From: DAOTTI01 sp034437795
GTDB lineage: Bacteria; Chloroflexota; UBA11872; UBA12225
DNA length: 19,099 nucleotides
Assembly (NCBI GenBank): GCA_034437795.1
Contig: DAOTTI010000178.1
Location: 1-19,099 of the forward strand
Reading direction: 5' to 3'
Both the position numbers and the translations under genes were made by a program. The notes beneath the pieces were generated by a model that had not been told where the DNA came from, searched no databases, and saw only the letters and a list, made by a program, of their open reading frames with translations. Below are positions 6,711-13,526 of this stretch, in pieces. Numbering within the stretch: position 1 is the stretch's first letter; each line of letters opens with the position of its first letter.

Positions 6711-6774
6711 CCCGGGTAGTGAGGACTGGAGATGAGGACCGAAGCCTTGAGCGTTTGGTCCTGGAGGGAAGGGA

Positions 6775-7188
6775 ATGCCTCTCGATGCCCGTAAAGTGGC
6801 CCACATTGCCGCCAACCGCGCCCGAGTCACGGCGGGGCGGAGCGAGTCGATCACGCTGGTGTCGGCCGGGGGCGGCACGGCCGGCTATCTGGCCCTGCCC
6901 GGCTGCGTGTGGTACGACGCCGGCGCGGTGCCGGCCGGGGTGGCCAACCGCGTCGGCGAGGTGACGCGGGCGCCGTGGGACGCCATCGTGGAGGTGCCGG
7001 GCGCGACGGTCTTCCCCGCCGACCTGCGTTATGTGGCCCGCACGGCCATCGCCACCAGCGCTGGCGTGGCGGCCGCGCCGCGGTACGTCGTGCTGGACCG
7101 GCGCCGGCAGGGCCTGGGCACCACCGGCAGTGGGGGCGGCGCCAGCTACGGGAACCGCTGGGTGCTCAAGCTGAGACTCATCAGGTAG
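6775..7188 (+). CDS. Small phage structural protein, unknown family
   Basis: 137 residues from ATG 6775, preceded by GGAGGGAAGGGA. It is rich in Gly, Ala and Val, with predicted beta strands (SITLVSAGGGTAGYLAL, DAIVEVPGATVFPADLRYVARTAI) and a basic C-terminus ending WVLKLRLIR. No transmembrane segment or enzyme motif is visible. Between the connector-like gene and small neck/tail-type genes, a head-closure or neck role is plausible. I cannot name the family. The codon use is strongly GC3-rich and the RBS strong, so the gene is real. Confidence 0.65.
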   Translation: MPLDARKVAHIAANRARVTAGRSESITLVSAGGGTAGYLALPGCVWYDAGAVPAGVANRVGEVTRAPWDAIVEVPGATVFPADLRYVARTAIATSAGVAAAPRYVVLDRRRQGLGTTGSGGGASYGNRWVLKLRLIR

Positions 7189-7191
7189 GGA

Positions 7192-7215
7192 GTTCAAAGT
7201 TCAAGGTTCAAGGTT
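7192..7215. repeat. GTTCAAAG/GTTCAAGG tandem repeat between genes
   Basis: Three 8-base GTTCAAAG/GTTCAAGG units occupy most of the 43-base gap, leaving only the following GGAGGAGGG ribosome-binding site. Confidence 0.85.
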
Positions 7216-7231
7216 GAGGAGGAGGGTAGTC

Positions 7232-7471
7232 ATGGCTGATCTGCGGGCTGCGGGCGAGAGTGGCGGGCCGGGCGAGTCGACGGCCGGCGCGGGCGCGGTC
7301 GGCACCGGCGTGGACGTCGTCGCTGAGCTAGAGCGGCTGCGCTCCAACGTGGTGGAGCTGGCGCGCCTATTCGAGGACCTGCGCGCTCGATACAACGGCC
7401 ACACGCACGACGGCGCGGTGGGCGCACCGGCCCCGTTGGAGCAAACGCCGACGGCATTCACGCTGCATTGA
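7232..7471 (+). CDS. Small phage protein with HTHDG motif
   Basis: 79 residues from ATG 7232, which has GGAGGAGGG about 4 bases upstream. An in-frame GTG/ATG extension to 7214 reads into repeat DNA and is rejected. The N-terminal 25 residues are Gly/Ala-rich. Residues 27-52 form a helix (VDVVAELERLRSNVVELARLFEDLRARY) and are followed by NGHTHDGAVGAPAP. The (N/S)-x-HTH-(D/P)-G signature is common near the end of phage baseplate, spike and other virion proteins, where paired His residues can bind metal. The gene is probably a minor virion component. No finer assignment is possible. Confidence 0.6.
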   Translation: MADLRAAGESGGPGESTAGAGAVGTGVDVVAELERLRSNVVELARLFEDLRARYNGHTHDGAVGAPAPLEQTPTAFTLH

Positions 7472-7495
7472 CGAGTAGTGCAAGCTTCACCGTCG

Positions 7496-7519
7496 AACGG
7501 TGAACCGTGAACCGTGAAC
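7496..7519. repeat. GTGAACC tandem repeat between genes
   Basis: AACGGTGAACCGTGAACC.. contains three copies of a GTGAACC word with a 7-8-base period. It looks like a variant of the GTTCAAGG family logic and is placed directly before the next RBS. Confidence 0.65.
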
Positions 7520-7531
7520 TTGGAGGAGAGC

Positions 7532-7984
7532 ATGCCGGTGGATGGTCCGCCGTGGACGGTTGGCCAGAACTGCAACGTGACCCTGCGCCATCCGGCGGTG
7601 AATGGGGACGTGGCGACGGGCTTTTATGTCAAGCCAGACACGTACCGCGTGCTTCTGCCCAAGGTATGGTATCCGGGGACGCAGAGCCGGGGCGCCGCCG
7701 GCGTGTCGTCGCCCCTGGCGGTGGGGAGGCGGGCGATCGAGTTCGTCGTCGTCTCCCGTGGCAACCTGCAGCACGCCGACGGCACGCCGTCCCAGCTCAC
7801 CGCCACCCAGTGGCACAACGGCATCCTGGCCTTCATGGCCCAGGTCAACTCGCCGATCACGCTGGTCGATCCGGCCGGCGTCACCTGGACGGTCGCCACG
7901 GAGGAGATGGAGGACCGCCTCTCGCCGCTCGGCGGCCAGTTTCTCCTGGAATGGGAGACGCGGGTGGTGTTCGTGGAGATCTAA
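7532..7984 (+). CDS. Phage structural protein, unknown family
   Basis: 150 residues from ATG 7532, closely preceded by GGAGGAG. The frame opens at a GTG at 7514, but that part lies in repeat and RBS sequence. Predicted mostly beta: NCNVTLRHPAVNGDVATGFYVKPDTYRVLLP, RAIEFVVVSRGN, SPITLVDPAGVTWTVATEEME and a terminal QFLLEWETRVVFVEI. A beta-rich protein of this size late in a head module fits a tail-completion, tail-terminator or decoration-type protein, but no diagnostic motif is seen. No tail genes follow it, which is unusual. Confidence 0.62.
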   Translation: MPVDGPPWTVGQNCNVTLRHPAVNGDVATGFYVKPDTYRVLLPKVWYPGTQSRGAAGVSSPLAVGRRAIEFVVVSRGNLQHADGTPSQLTATQWHNGILAFMAQVNSPITLVDPAGVTWTVATEEMEDRLSPLGGQFLLEWETRVVFVEI

Positions 7985-7999
7985 TCCCTGCCCCCGGGT

Positions 8000-8086
8000 C
8001 CCCGACGCGGGCTGCCCGTCTCTCCCCGCCCCTGCGCGGACGCGGGGACACGGCGACACGGGGACACGGCGACGCGGAGACGCGGG
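8000..8086. repeat. GACGCGGGGACACGG-family repeat
   Basis: Words GACGCGGG, GGACACGG, GCGACACGG and GGAGACGCGGG are concatenated, most dense at 8038-8086, between two cassette genes. It is related to the in-gene unit at 2899-3048 and the unit at 11002-11054. Confidence 0.85.
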
Positions 8087-8156
8087 AAATGGCGCTGGCG
8101 CGCCTGGCCTATCTCCGCGTGGGAGTGAGGAGCGGGGGAGGAGTGCGAGGAACGAG

Positions 8157-8429
8157 ATGAACCATCCAGACTTCTACAGTATGGTGGCTGCCCTGCTGGC
8201 CTTTATCCTGCTGCTCGACATCTCGGTGCTGTGGCTGACCGGCCGGCAGGTGCCGGAGCTCCTGTCGCAGCTCATCTTTGGGGTCTTTGGCTTTTACTTT
8301 GGCCGCGCCCCTGGCCTGGAGCGGCCGGCGCGCCAGGCCCCTGACGTGCCGCGGAACGGGCGCTATGGGGCCGACGGGCGCGCTGAGCGCCTGAGGAGCA
8401 GGGATGGGGGACAGGCCGATCCCTCGTAA
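8157..8429 (+). CDS. Holin-like small membrane protein
   Basis: 90 residues from ATG 8157, with GAGG about 6 bases upstream. Two hydrophobic segments, residues about 9-28 (MVAALLAFILLLDISVLWLT) and 33-50 (PELLSQLIFGVFGFYFG), are separated by a short GRQ turn. A basic, charged tail of about 40 residues follows. The P-E-L-x(6-8)-G-x-x-G-F-Y-F-G pattern is typical of small phage membrane proteins annotated as holins or holin-like. It would sit in the cytoplasmic membrane. No lysin is adjacent, so a lysis role is unproven. It is the last gene of the cassette and ends about 140 bases from the convergent RraA gene. Confidence 0.6.
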   Translation: MNHPDFYSMVAALLAFILLLDISVLWLTGRQVPELLSQLIFGVFGFYFGRAPGLERPARQAPDVPRNGRYGADGRAERLRSRDGGQADPS

Positions 8430-8570
8430 GCGCGTCCACCGGCGCCGACGACGGAGCCGCCAGCGGAGGCCCCGCGCGCCCCAACCAGCAAGCGAGCGGC
8501 ACTCTGCGGGGGACGGCATATCCCACGCGCCGCCCGCCCTTGACACACTGTGCCCGCGGTACTATGCGGA

Positions 8571-9296
8571 CTACTGGTACCGTGTCGCCTGGACGAACTG
8601 CTGGTGGAAGTCGGGGCTCAAGATCTCCTGGAGGCGCTTCTGCTCGGCTTCCCGTACGGCGACCGCCTGCCTAGCCACCCGATCGGCGATCTCCGCCGGA
8701 ATGACCGTGATCCCGTTCTCGTCCCCGTGCAGCAGGTCGCCCGGCTCTACTACCATCCCGTCGATGGTCACGGTGGCCCCCACGTCGTAGATGCAGGGGT
8801 GCCCGTGCGCTACCACCAGGCCTCGCCCGTAATAGTGGAAGCCCCCCAGGGCGGTCACCTCGCGGATGTCGCGCAGGCCGCCGTCGGTCACCAGGCCCAC
8901 GGCGCCGACGCGCTTCATCGTGGTGGCCATCATCTCCCCCGCATGGCAGGAGAGGTGGATCCTGGCCGGGTCGCCGTCGTCCCCGATCACGACCACGACG
9001 GGCAGGCCGTCGGCGGCGAGGGCGGCAATGGCGCGATAGAGCTCGGTGTGCTCCCGCCGGTCTTTGGTCTCCGTCGTGCTATCGCCGCGACAGGTGACGG
9101 CGTAGCCCAGCATCGTGCCCAGGCCCGGGATCAGGGCCCGCACGTTGGCGCCGCAGTAGCCCCAGACGCGCGGGCGCACCTGGAAGTGCTCGATGGCGTT
9201 GGCGATCGTCGGGCTATCGATGGCGCGCAGCTCGGCAAGCTGCTCGGGGGTCAGTCGCGCCGGCCTGGCCGGCTTCCCAGCGCTGAGAGCGGTCAT
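8571..9296 (-). CDS. RraA family protein (HMG aldolase / oxaloacetate decarboxylase-like)
   Basis: 241 residues from ATG 9296, with GGAGGG about 7 bases upstream. The family covers 4-hydroxy-4-methyl-2-oxoglutarate aldolases, related decarboxylases and RraA. The signature is intact: HAGEMMATTMKRVGAVGLVTDGGLRDIREV at about 118-147, including E121, D138-G139 and R142-D143, which position the divalent metal and oxo-acid. The C-terminal PGDLLHGDENGITVIP at 185-200 matches the usual GD..H.D..GV..IP. Genomic homologues mostly act on carboxylic or sugar-acid derivatives, so a catabolic role is more likely than RNase E regulation. The gene is followed on the same strand by no close partner, and the SRPBCC gene lies 57 bases upstream. 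Confidence 0.88.
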   Translation of the reverse strand: MTALSAGKPARPARLTPEQLAELRAIDSPTIANAIEHFQVRPRVWGYCGANVRALIPGLGTMLGYAVTCRGDSTTETKDRREHTELYRAIAALAADGLPVVVVIGDDGDPARIHLSCHAGEMMATTMKRVGAVGLVTDGGLRDIREVTALGGFHYYGRGLVVAHGHPCIYDVGATVTIDGMVVEPGDLLHGDENGITVIPAEIADRVARQAVAVREAEQKRLQEILSPDFHQQFVQATRYQ

Positions 9297-9352
9297 CTCC
9301 CATCCCTCCTCATGGACGCAGGCTGATGGGAGACGATTGTAAACGGTGCGGG

Positions 9353-9931
9353 CTAGGCCGCCGCCGGCTTGGCCTCCAGCGGCGCGCGTTCCTCTTCCAG
9401 CGCGTCCTCTTCGGCCGGCGCCGGCTCGAAGGAGCGGGCCAGCGCCGCCAGCGCCGCGTCCAGCGCGTCGTGGATGGCGCGGCGCAGGAAGAGGGCCGCG
9501 GCCAGCCAGGGGCGGAGGGAGACGGGCGCGTACCAGATCTGGCAGCGGAGGCGCGTCGCGCCGCCATCCGCCGCCAGCCACAGCCGCAGGCGCCAGCGCC
9601 GTAGGGGCGGGCTATCCAGCGCCTCCACCTCCAGCGTCCAGGGGCGCCAGACGTCGGTCACCAGCTCCTGCCAGGCGACGGTGCGGAGCCCCAGCAGCGG
9701 CACACGCACCATGGCCGTGCAGCGCCGCGTGTCGGCCACCCGCTCGCCCGAGCCTTCGACCACCTCCACGCTGGTGAGCGCCACGCGGCTGCCCTGGAGG
9801 GGCGCGCACCACTCGGCCCACCGCTCATGGGCGACGAGCGCCCGCCAGACGGCCTCCGGCGGCGCCGGCACCAGCGCCTCCGCTTCGATGGGCCACACGC
9901 CGTACACCCGCCGCTCACGTCTCCTCGCCAT
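9353..9931 (-). CDS. SRPBCC (START/Bet v1-like) domain protein
   Basis: 192 residues from ATG 9931, with GGAGC about 7 bases upstream. Residues 14-160 follow the SRPBCC pattern: an IEAEALVPAPPEAVWRALVAHERWAEWCAPL opening, a central ELVTDVWRPWTLEVEA strand, and a C-terminal helix RPWLAAALFLRRAIHDALDAALAALARSFE packing over the beta sheet. These proteins bind hydrophobic ligands, and some are polyketide cyclase or dehydrase-like. No catalytic motif identifies a substrate. The last 25 residues are Glu/Pro/Ala-rich. It is 56 bases upstream of the RraA-family gene and could be cotranscribed with it, and it is divergent from the SDR gene over a 244-base gap. Confidence 0.8.
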   Translation of the reverse strand: MARRRERRVYGVWPIEAEALVPAPPEAVWRALVAHERWAEWCAPLQGSRVALTSVEVVEGSGERVADTRRCTAMVRVPLLGLRTVAWQELVTDVWRPWTLEVEALDSPPLRRWRLRLWLAADGGATRLRCQIWYAPVSLRPWLAAALFLRRAIHDALDAALAALARSFEPAPAEEDALEEERAPLEAKPAAA

Positions 9932-10175
9932 CGCTGCTCCGTTCCTTACGTGGTTCCTGCCGCCGTCTCTGCTCTCGTCTTCCCTGTACTCACGCTTTCT
10001 GTACTCGCGCGCACCCGCTGCTCGTGCCGTCGTCTTCCATCTCGTCTGGCGTCGTCTCTGCTCGTTATCTCGTGAACGGCGTGCGGCCGCCGGGCGTTGC
10101 GCGCCGGCAGGGCCGGGCTGGCGGGCGCTGGCTCCGATGCGGCCGGCGCGTGCTGGCTAGTACCATCCCCCGGCT

Positions 10176-11003
10176 ATGGCTCACTCTGAGGTGCTTCGTG
10201 CTCAATCCTTCGCCGGCAGGCTGAACGGCCAGGTGGCGGTGGTCACCGGCGCCGGCACCGGCATCGGGCGCGCGTCGGCCATCCTGCTGGCCGGCGCCGG
10301 CGCCAGGGTAGCCCTCTCCGGCCGGCGGGAACGGCCGCTCCAGGAGGTGGCGGGCGCCATCCGTCGGCAGGGGGGCGAGGCGCTCGTCCTGCCGGGCGAC
10401 GTCTCCGATCCGGAGTACGTCGAGCGGCTGTTCGACAGCGTAGTCGAACGGTGGGGACGCATCGACATCCTGCTCAACAACGCGGGGATCAATACCAAGC
10501 AGCGCAACATCCATGACATCTCGCTCGAAGACTGGCGCCGCGTGGTGGACATCAACCTGAGCGGGAGCTTCTACTGCGCCCGCAAGGCTCTCCAGACGAT
10601 GCGGCGCCAGGGCTCCGGCACGATCATCAATCTGGTCTCCATGGCCGGCAGGCAGGCCGGCGCCATCTCCGGCGTGGCCTACAGCGCGGCCAAGGCCGGC
10701 CAGGCCTCCCTCACCCAGTCCATCCTGACGGAAGAGCGCCATCTGGGCATCCGCGCCTGCTCCATCTTCCCCGGGGAGGTGGACACGCCGATCATGGAGG
10801 ATCGCCCTGTGCCGCCCCCACCGGAGGCGCGGGCGACCATGCTCCAGCCGGAGGACGTGGCGGAGGCTGTCCTGCTGGTGGCGTCGCTCCCGCCCCGCGC
10901 CGCCATCGAGGAGATCGTCATCCGGCCCACCATCCTGCGCAGCCACGCCGGTGAGGTGCGCTTACCCCAGCCGGCCCCACCTCACCCCGCGCCAACGTGG
11001 TGA
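10176..11003 (+). CDS. Short-chain dehydrogenase/reductase (SDR)
   Basis: 275 residues. A classical SDR NAD(P)-dependent oxidoreductase with the Rossmann motif TGAGTGIG at 24-31, NNAG at 101-104, the catalytic triad Ser155, Tyr169 and Lys173 (YSAAK), and the PGEVDTPI segment after it. The ATG at 10176 has no SD sequence and may be leaderless; GTG at 10191 or 10200 are alternatives. The last 15 residues run into a proline-rich end, and the stop codon TGA touches the start of a GACGCGG repeat at 11002. Substrate cannot be read from sequence; a sugar or polyol is likely given the later UxuA and Gfo/Idh/MocA genes. Confidence 0.88.
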   Translation: MAHSEVLRAQSFAGRLNGQVAVVTGAGTGIGRASAILLAGAGARVALSGRRERPLQEVAGAIRRQGGEALVLPGDVSDPEYVERLFDSVVERWGRIDILLNNAGINTKQRNIHDISLEDWRRVVDINLSGSFYCARKALQTMRRQGSGTIINLVSMAGRQAGAISGVAYSAAKAGQASLTQSILTEERHLGIRACSIFPGEVDTPIMEDRPVPPPPEARATMLQPEDVAEAVLLVASLPPRAAIEEIVIRPTILRSHAGEVRLPQPAPPHPAPTW

Positions 11004-11054
11004 CGCGGGGACACGGAGACGCGGGGATAGGGAGATACGGGGACGTGGAGACGG
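11002..11054. repeat. GACGCGGGGACACGG-family repeat
   Basis: TGACGCGGGGACACGGAGAC followed by GCGGGG, GGAGATACGG and GGACGTGGAGACGG. It fills the space between the SDR stop and the DUF559 pseudogene start. Confidence 0.85.
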
Positions 11055-11064
11055 CGTCGTATCT

Positions 11065-11420
11065 ATGCTCGACCGCTGCCGCCGGCTGCGCCAGCAGTGC
11101 ACGGATGCTGAGCAGCTGTTGTGGAGGCTGGTGCGCAACCGTCAGATCGCCGCGCGACATTCCGCCGCCAGCACCAGTTCGGTCCTTACGTGCTGGATTT
11201 CTATTGCCCCCAGCGTCGGATCGTGGTCGAGGTCGACGGCAGCCACCACTGGAGCGCCAAGGGGCTGGCCCAAGACGCTACGAGAACCGACTTCCTGGCC
11301 GGCGCCGGCATCCGCGTCCTCCGCTTCTTCCGCTTCACCGACACAGAAGTGTCACAGGAGACCGAGGCCGTCGCGATGACGATCTGGCGCGCTGTTGCGC
11401 GGGTGGAGCCCTCACCCTAA
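11065..11420 (+). pseudogene. DUF559-domain endonuclease, frameshifted
   Basis: Two adjacent frames together give one DUF559 (very-short-patch-repair-like) protein of about 118 residues. ATG 11065 opens with LDRCRRLRQQCTDAEQLLWRLVRNRQIAAR. Around 11150-11160 a one-base deletion shifts the frame to TFRRQHQFGPYVLDFYCPQRRIVVEVDGSHHW, ending ...VLRFFRFTDTEV. The D-x(8-12)-E-x-D nuclease core (DFYCPQRRIVVEVDG) is intact in the second frame. Upstream is a GACGCGG repeat, and the TAA stop is supplied by a CCCTCACCCTAACCCTC repeat. No credible RBS lies upstream of ATG 11065. It is a pseudogene unless the deletion is a sequencing error. Confidence 0.8.
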
Positions 11421-11443
11421 CCCTCTGCCTTTGAGAGAGGGGA
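11409..11443. repeat. CCCTCACCCTAACCCTC..GAGAGGGG repeat
   Basis: A partial palindromic-family unit with the extended CCCTCACCCTAACCCTCTGC lead. Its TAA is the stop codon of the DUF559 reading frame. The right arm is AGAGAGGGGACT. Confidence 0.85.
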
Positions 11444-11468
11444 CTTGTTTACGTCGTAAGGAGGGATT

Positions 11469-12500
11469 ATGGTGGCAGGCGAAACGATCCGCGTGGCCAT
11501 TGTCGGGTGCGGCGCCATTGCGCAGGCGCACTTACGCGCCATCCGCGAGATCGGCCCTGAGACAATTGATGTTGCCGGCGTGTATGACCGCGACCGGGAA
11601 CGCGCTGAGCGGCGCGCCGGCGAGTACGGTGTACCGCGCGTCTACCGTGCGTGGGAGGAGGTCCTGGCCGACCGCGACGCCCACGTGATCGCGGTACTCC
11701 TGCCGCACGACCTGCACGGCCGCTTCGCCATCGACGCGCTAGAGGCGGGCCACCACGTAGTGGTCGAGAAGCCCATGGCCATCTCCCTCGATGAGTGCGA
11801 CCGCATGATGGCGGCCGCACAGCGCGCCGGCCGGCGCCTGCACCCCGTCCACAACCGGCTCTACGACCCCGCGACCGACGCCGCTAGGGCATTCATTGAG
11901 AGTGAGGCCATTGGGGAGGTCTTCCTGGCCCAGACGGTCGGGCTGGAGCCGCCGCAGACGGTGAGCGTGCGCCCGTGGCTGGGGACGGCGGCCGGTGGGG
12001 GAGGGGTGCTGCTGGCCCAGGCCGTTCATCCCGCCTACGTCCTGCGCGCTTTCCTGGGCGAGGTGGCGGACGTCGCCTGCCTCACCTCGGAGCGCAGGGT
12101 GGTGGAGATGACCGCTGAGGACACCGCCGTGGCGCTGCTCCGCTTCCGGTCGGGCGCGCTGGCGGAGATGACCGGCACCTTCGGGCTGAACACGGGGCCA
12201 TACGAGCACGGGCTCGCCTTTTACGGGCCGGACGGCTTCGTGGAGATCCATAGCCGGCGGGGCGTGAACGGCATCTCGCCGCGACGCTTTGGCGACCGCG
12301 AGGCGCACCCGCTGCTGGAGCGTCCGGAGTGGGGGACCGGCTTCCGGCGGATGTGGGAGGACTATGCTCGCGGCATTGCCACCGGCGCACCCGCGCGCGT
12401 GACAGCGGAGGACGGCAAGCGCGCGGTGGAGATCATCCTGGCCGCCTACCAGGCGGCGGCTCAGCGACGCACCGTCACGCTGCCGCTGAGTGAGGGGTGA
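11469..12500 (+). CDS. Gfo/Idh/MocA family oxidoreductase
   Basis: 343 residues from ATG 11469, preceded by a strong AAGGAGGG. The N-terminal Rossmann domain starts RVAIVGCGAIAQAH with GxGxxA-type dinucleotide-binding glycines at 13-15. The EKP motif is at 100-102, where the Lys contacts cofactor and substrate. The C-terminal alpha/beta domain follows from about 125, including QAVHPAYVLRAFLG with the probable active-site H187. Typical substrates are sugars, inositols and their derivatives, oxidised with NAD(P). Length is normal for the family. It is separated by repeats from the DUF559 pseudogene and is followed by stem-loops at 12537-12647. Confidence 0.92.
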   Translation: MVAGETIRVAIVGCGAIAQAHLRAIREIGPETIDVAGVYDRDRERAERRAGEYGVPRVYRAWEEVLADRDAHVIAVLLPHDLHGRFAIDALEAGHHVVVEKPMAISLDECDRMMAAAQRAGRRLHPVHNRLYDPATDAARAFIESEAIGEVFLAQTVGLEPPQTVSVRPWLGTAAGGGGVLLAQAVHPAYVLRAFLGEVADVACLTSERRVVEMTAEDTAVALLRFRSGALAEMTGTFGLNTGPYEHGLAFYGPDGFVEIHSRRGVNGISPRRFGDREAHPLLERPEWGTGFRRMWEDYARGIATGAPARVTAEDGKRAVEIILAAYQAAAQRRTVTLPLSEG

Positions 12501-12536
12501 GCGAACTGCGCGGGGTGAGTGCCGCGGAGCGCTGCC

Positions 12537-12555
12537 GGCGGCTCTTCCAGCCGCC
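12537..12555 (+). terminator. Stem-loop after the oxidoreductase gene
   Basis: GGCGGCT (12537-12543), CTTCC loop, AGCCGCC (12549-12555). It sits 37 bases beyond the oxidoreductase stop. There is no T tract, so termination efficiency is unclear. Confidence 0.4.
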
Positions 12556-12626
12556 TGGAGTATGGAGAACAGACTGATCCAGCCACGACGGCTCGCCCCT
12601 GTTGCCTTTGAAGCACGCACGCCATC

Positions 12627-12647
12627 AGCCGCCTGGCACAGGCGGCT
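12627..12647. terminator. Stem-loop between convergent genes
   Basis: AGCCGCCTG (12627-12635), GCA, CAGGCGGCT (12639-12647) is a perfect 9-bp stem with a 3-base loop between the convergent oxidoreductase and YggT genes. It shares the AGCCGCCTGG word with the hairpin at 12537-12557. There is no T tract on either strand. A bidirectional terminator is plausible. Confidence 0.45.
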
Positions 12648-12670
12648 CGGTGAAGAGGCGCTCCGGCGGG

Positions 12671-13084
12671 CTATGCCTCCGCCCGCGGCCGCGAGACCAG
12701 CACGCGCAGGAGCTGGGTGAGCAGGAGGAAGAAGAGCAGGTACGCCACCATGGCGATGAGCGTGCTCACCTCGAAGACCGAGACCGGTCGCCCCGTCGCG
12801 CCCGGCGGATTGGGCAGCAGGCCAAGGAAGGGGGCAGCGAAGGGCTGGCTCAGAGCGTAGATCAGGCGCACAAAGGGCGTGCCCGGATTGGCGCCGATCA
12901 GCAGCAGGCCGACGCGCAGCGCCAGCAAAAGCTCAAGCACGATGGCCAGGAACCAGAGCACCTGATTGATCTTGGCCACCGCCGCCGCGGCCGGATTGGA
13001 CGCAGGCGGCGCCGTCTCCGGCGCGGGGGGCGCTGGCCGGCTCACATTGACATTCGTCGTGCCCTCCCGACGCGGAACCGCCAT
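12671..13084 (-). CDS. YggT family membrane protein
   Basis: 137 residues from ATG 13084, which is 8 bases after GGAGG. The ATG at 13090 is too close to that RBS. Residues 1-37 are a hydrophilic, Pro/Ala-rich extension. Two transmembrane helices follow at about 42-66 and 104-128, joined by the YggT-type loop ANPGTPFVRLIYALSQPFAAPFLGLLPNPP, matching the family's NP..P......PF..P...LP pattern. YggT proteins are small cytoplasmic-membrane proteins often found near division and septum genes, but their function is unsettled. Here it stands alone. Confidence 0.85.
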   Translation of the reverse strand: MAVPRREGTTNVNVSRPAPPAPETAPPASNPAAAAVAKINQVLWFLAIVLELLLALRVGLLLIGANPGTPFVRLIYALSQPFAAPFLGLLPNPPGATGRPVSVFEVSTLIAMVAYLLFFLLLTQLLRVLVSRPRAEA

Positions 13085-13110
13085 ACGCATCACCTCCCAG
13101 TTGCTCGCCG

Positions 13111-13202
13111 GTGAGCTAGTGCAAGTTGCGTTCCACGGAGACGCCACCGCGCGCTTTCAAGCGAGCGATGCCCCAGTGAGCTAGCGCAAGGTGCGTTCCA
13201 CG
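13111..13202. repeat. Pair of 27-bp near-identical direct repeats upstream of yggT
   Basis: Copies at 13111-13137 and 13176-13202 differ at only 2 of 27 positions, and both start GTGAGCTAG and end GCGTTCCACG. The start-to-start distance is 65 bases. Both units are followed at some distance by a GCGATGCCCC word. They sit just upstream of the YggT start on its strand, so they could be operator-type sites or a partial tandem duplication. The rest of the 442-base gap 13085-13526 holds only the palindrome at 13504-13516 and a short CGTGCAGCACG palindrome at 13307-13317. Confidence 0.75.
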
Positions 13203-13503
13203 CCGCCGAGGGCCCTGCCGGCGATGCCCCTTCGCAGAGGCCGCCCGCTCGACGCCGGCTCCAACGCGCTGCCACTGCCGGCGACGCCGCCCTCGCCCCG
13301 ACCGCCCGTGCAGCACGCGGCCCGCGCCGGCACGGAACGTGCGGCAACGGCGGCAGTATCGACCGCATCGCAACCGACCGGTGACCCCGTCTAGACCAGC
13401 CGGCCCGATCATCGTCACGGGCTAGGGTGCACGCCTGCACGGCAGGGTGCGCGTCGCAGCACCTGCCGCGCTGCAGAGCTACATCCCCGCGGACGCTTTT
13501 GCG

Positions 13504-13516
13504 TTGTGAGTCACAA
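13504..13516. promoter_or_regulatory. 13-bp palindrome upstream of the second receiver gene
   Basis: TTGTGAGTCACAA is perfectly symmetric around a central G, 10 bases upstream of the receiver start codon. It resembles TGTGA..TCACA half-sites but has a 1-base rather than 6-base spacer, so it is not a CRP site. It may be an operator. Confidence 0.35.
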
Positions 13517-13526
13517 AGAGCAGTAG

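Larger units (their letters stand above)
1015..8429 (+). mobile_element. Phage head-gene cassette (prophage remnant or domesticated capsid module)
   Basis: Eight consecutive plus-strand genes read as a head-assembly module in canonical order: portal, prohead protease with scaffold and major capsid protein, small proteins, connector-like protein, further small structural proteins, and a holin-like membrane protein. No large or small terminase, tape measure, tail fibre, lysin, integrase, repressor or att repeat is visible within the window. Interspersed repeats of the same families as the flanking chromosome lie in its intergenic spaces and inside two genes. This suggests long residence. Boundaries given are simply the first and last phage-like genes. 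Confidence 0.75.

Noticed and set aside
8540..8565. TTGACA and TACTAT as a plus-strand promoter after the holin-like gene.
   Set aside because: Spacing is only 14 bases, and it would transcribe antisense to the RraA gene. The TATGCG alternative at 17-base spacing is too weak.
13116..13440. Minus-strand Arg-rich ORFs upstream of yggT.
   Set aside because: Composition is non-protein-like, there is no RBS, and they pass through the direct repeats.
13504..13516. The palindrome as a CRP binding site.
   Set aside because: Half-sites are separated by 1 base rather than 6.
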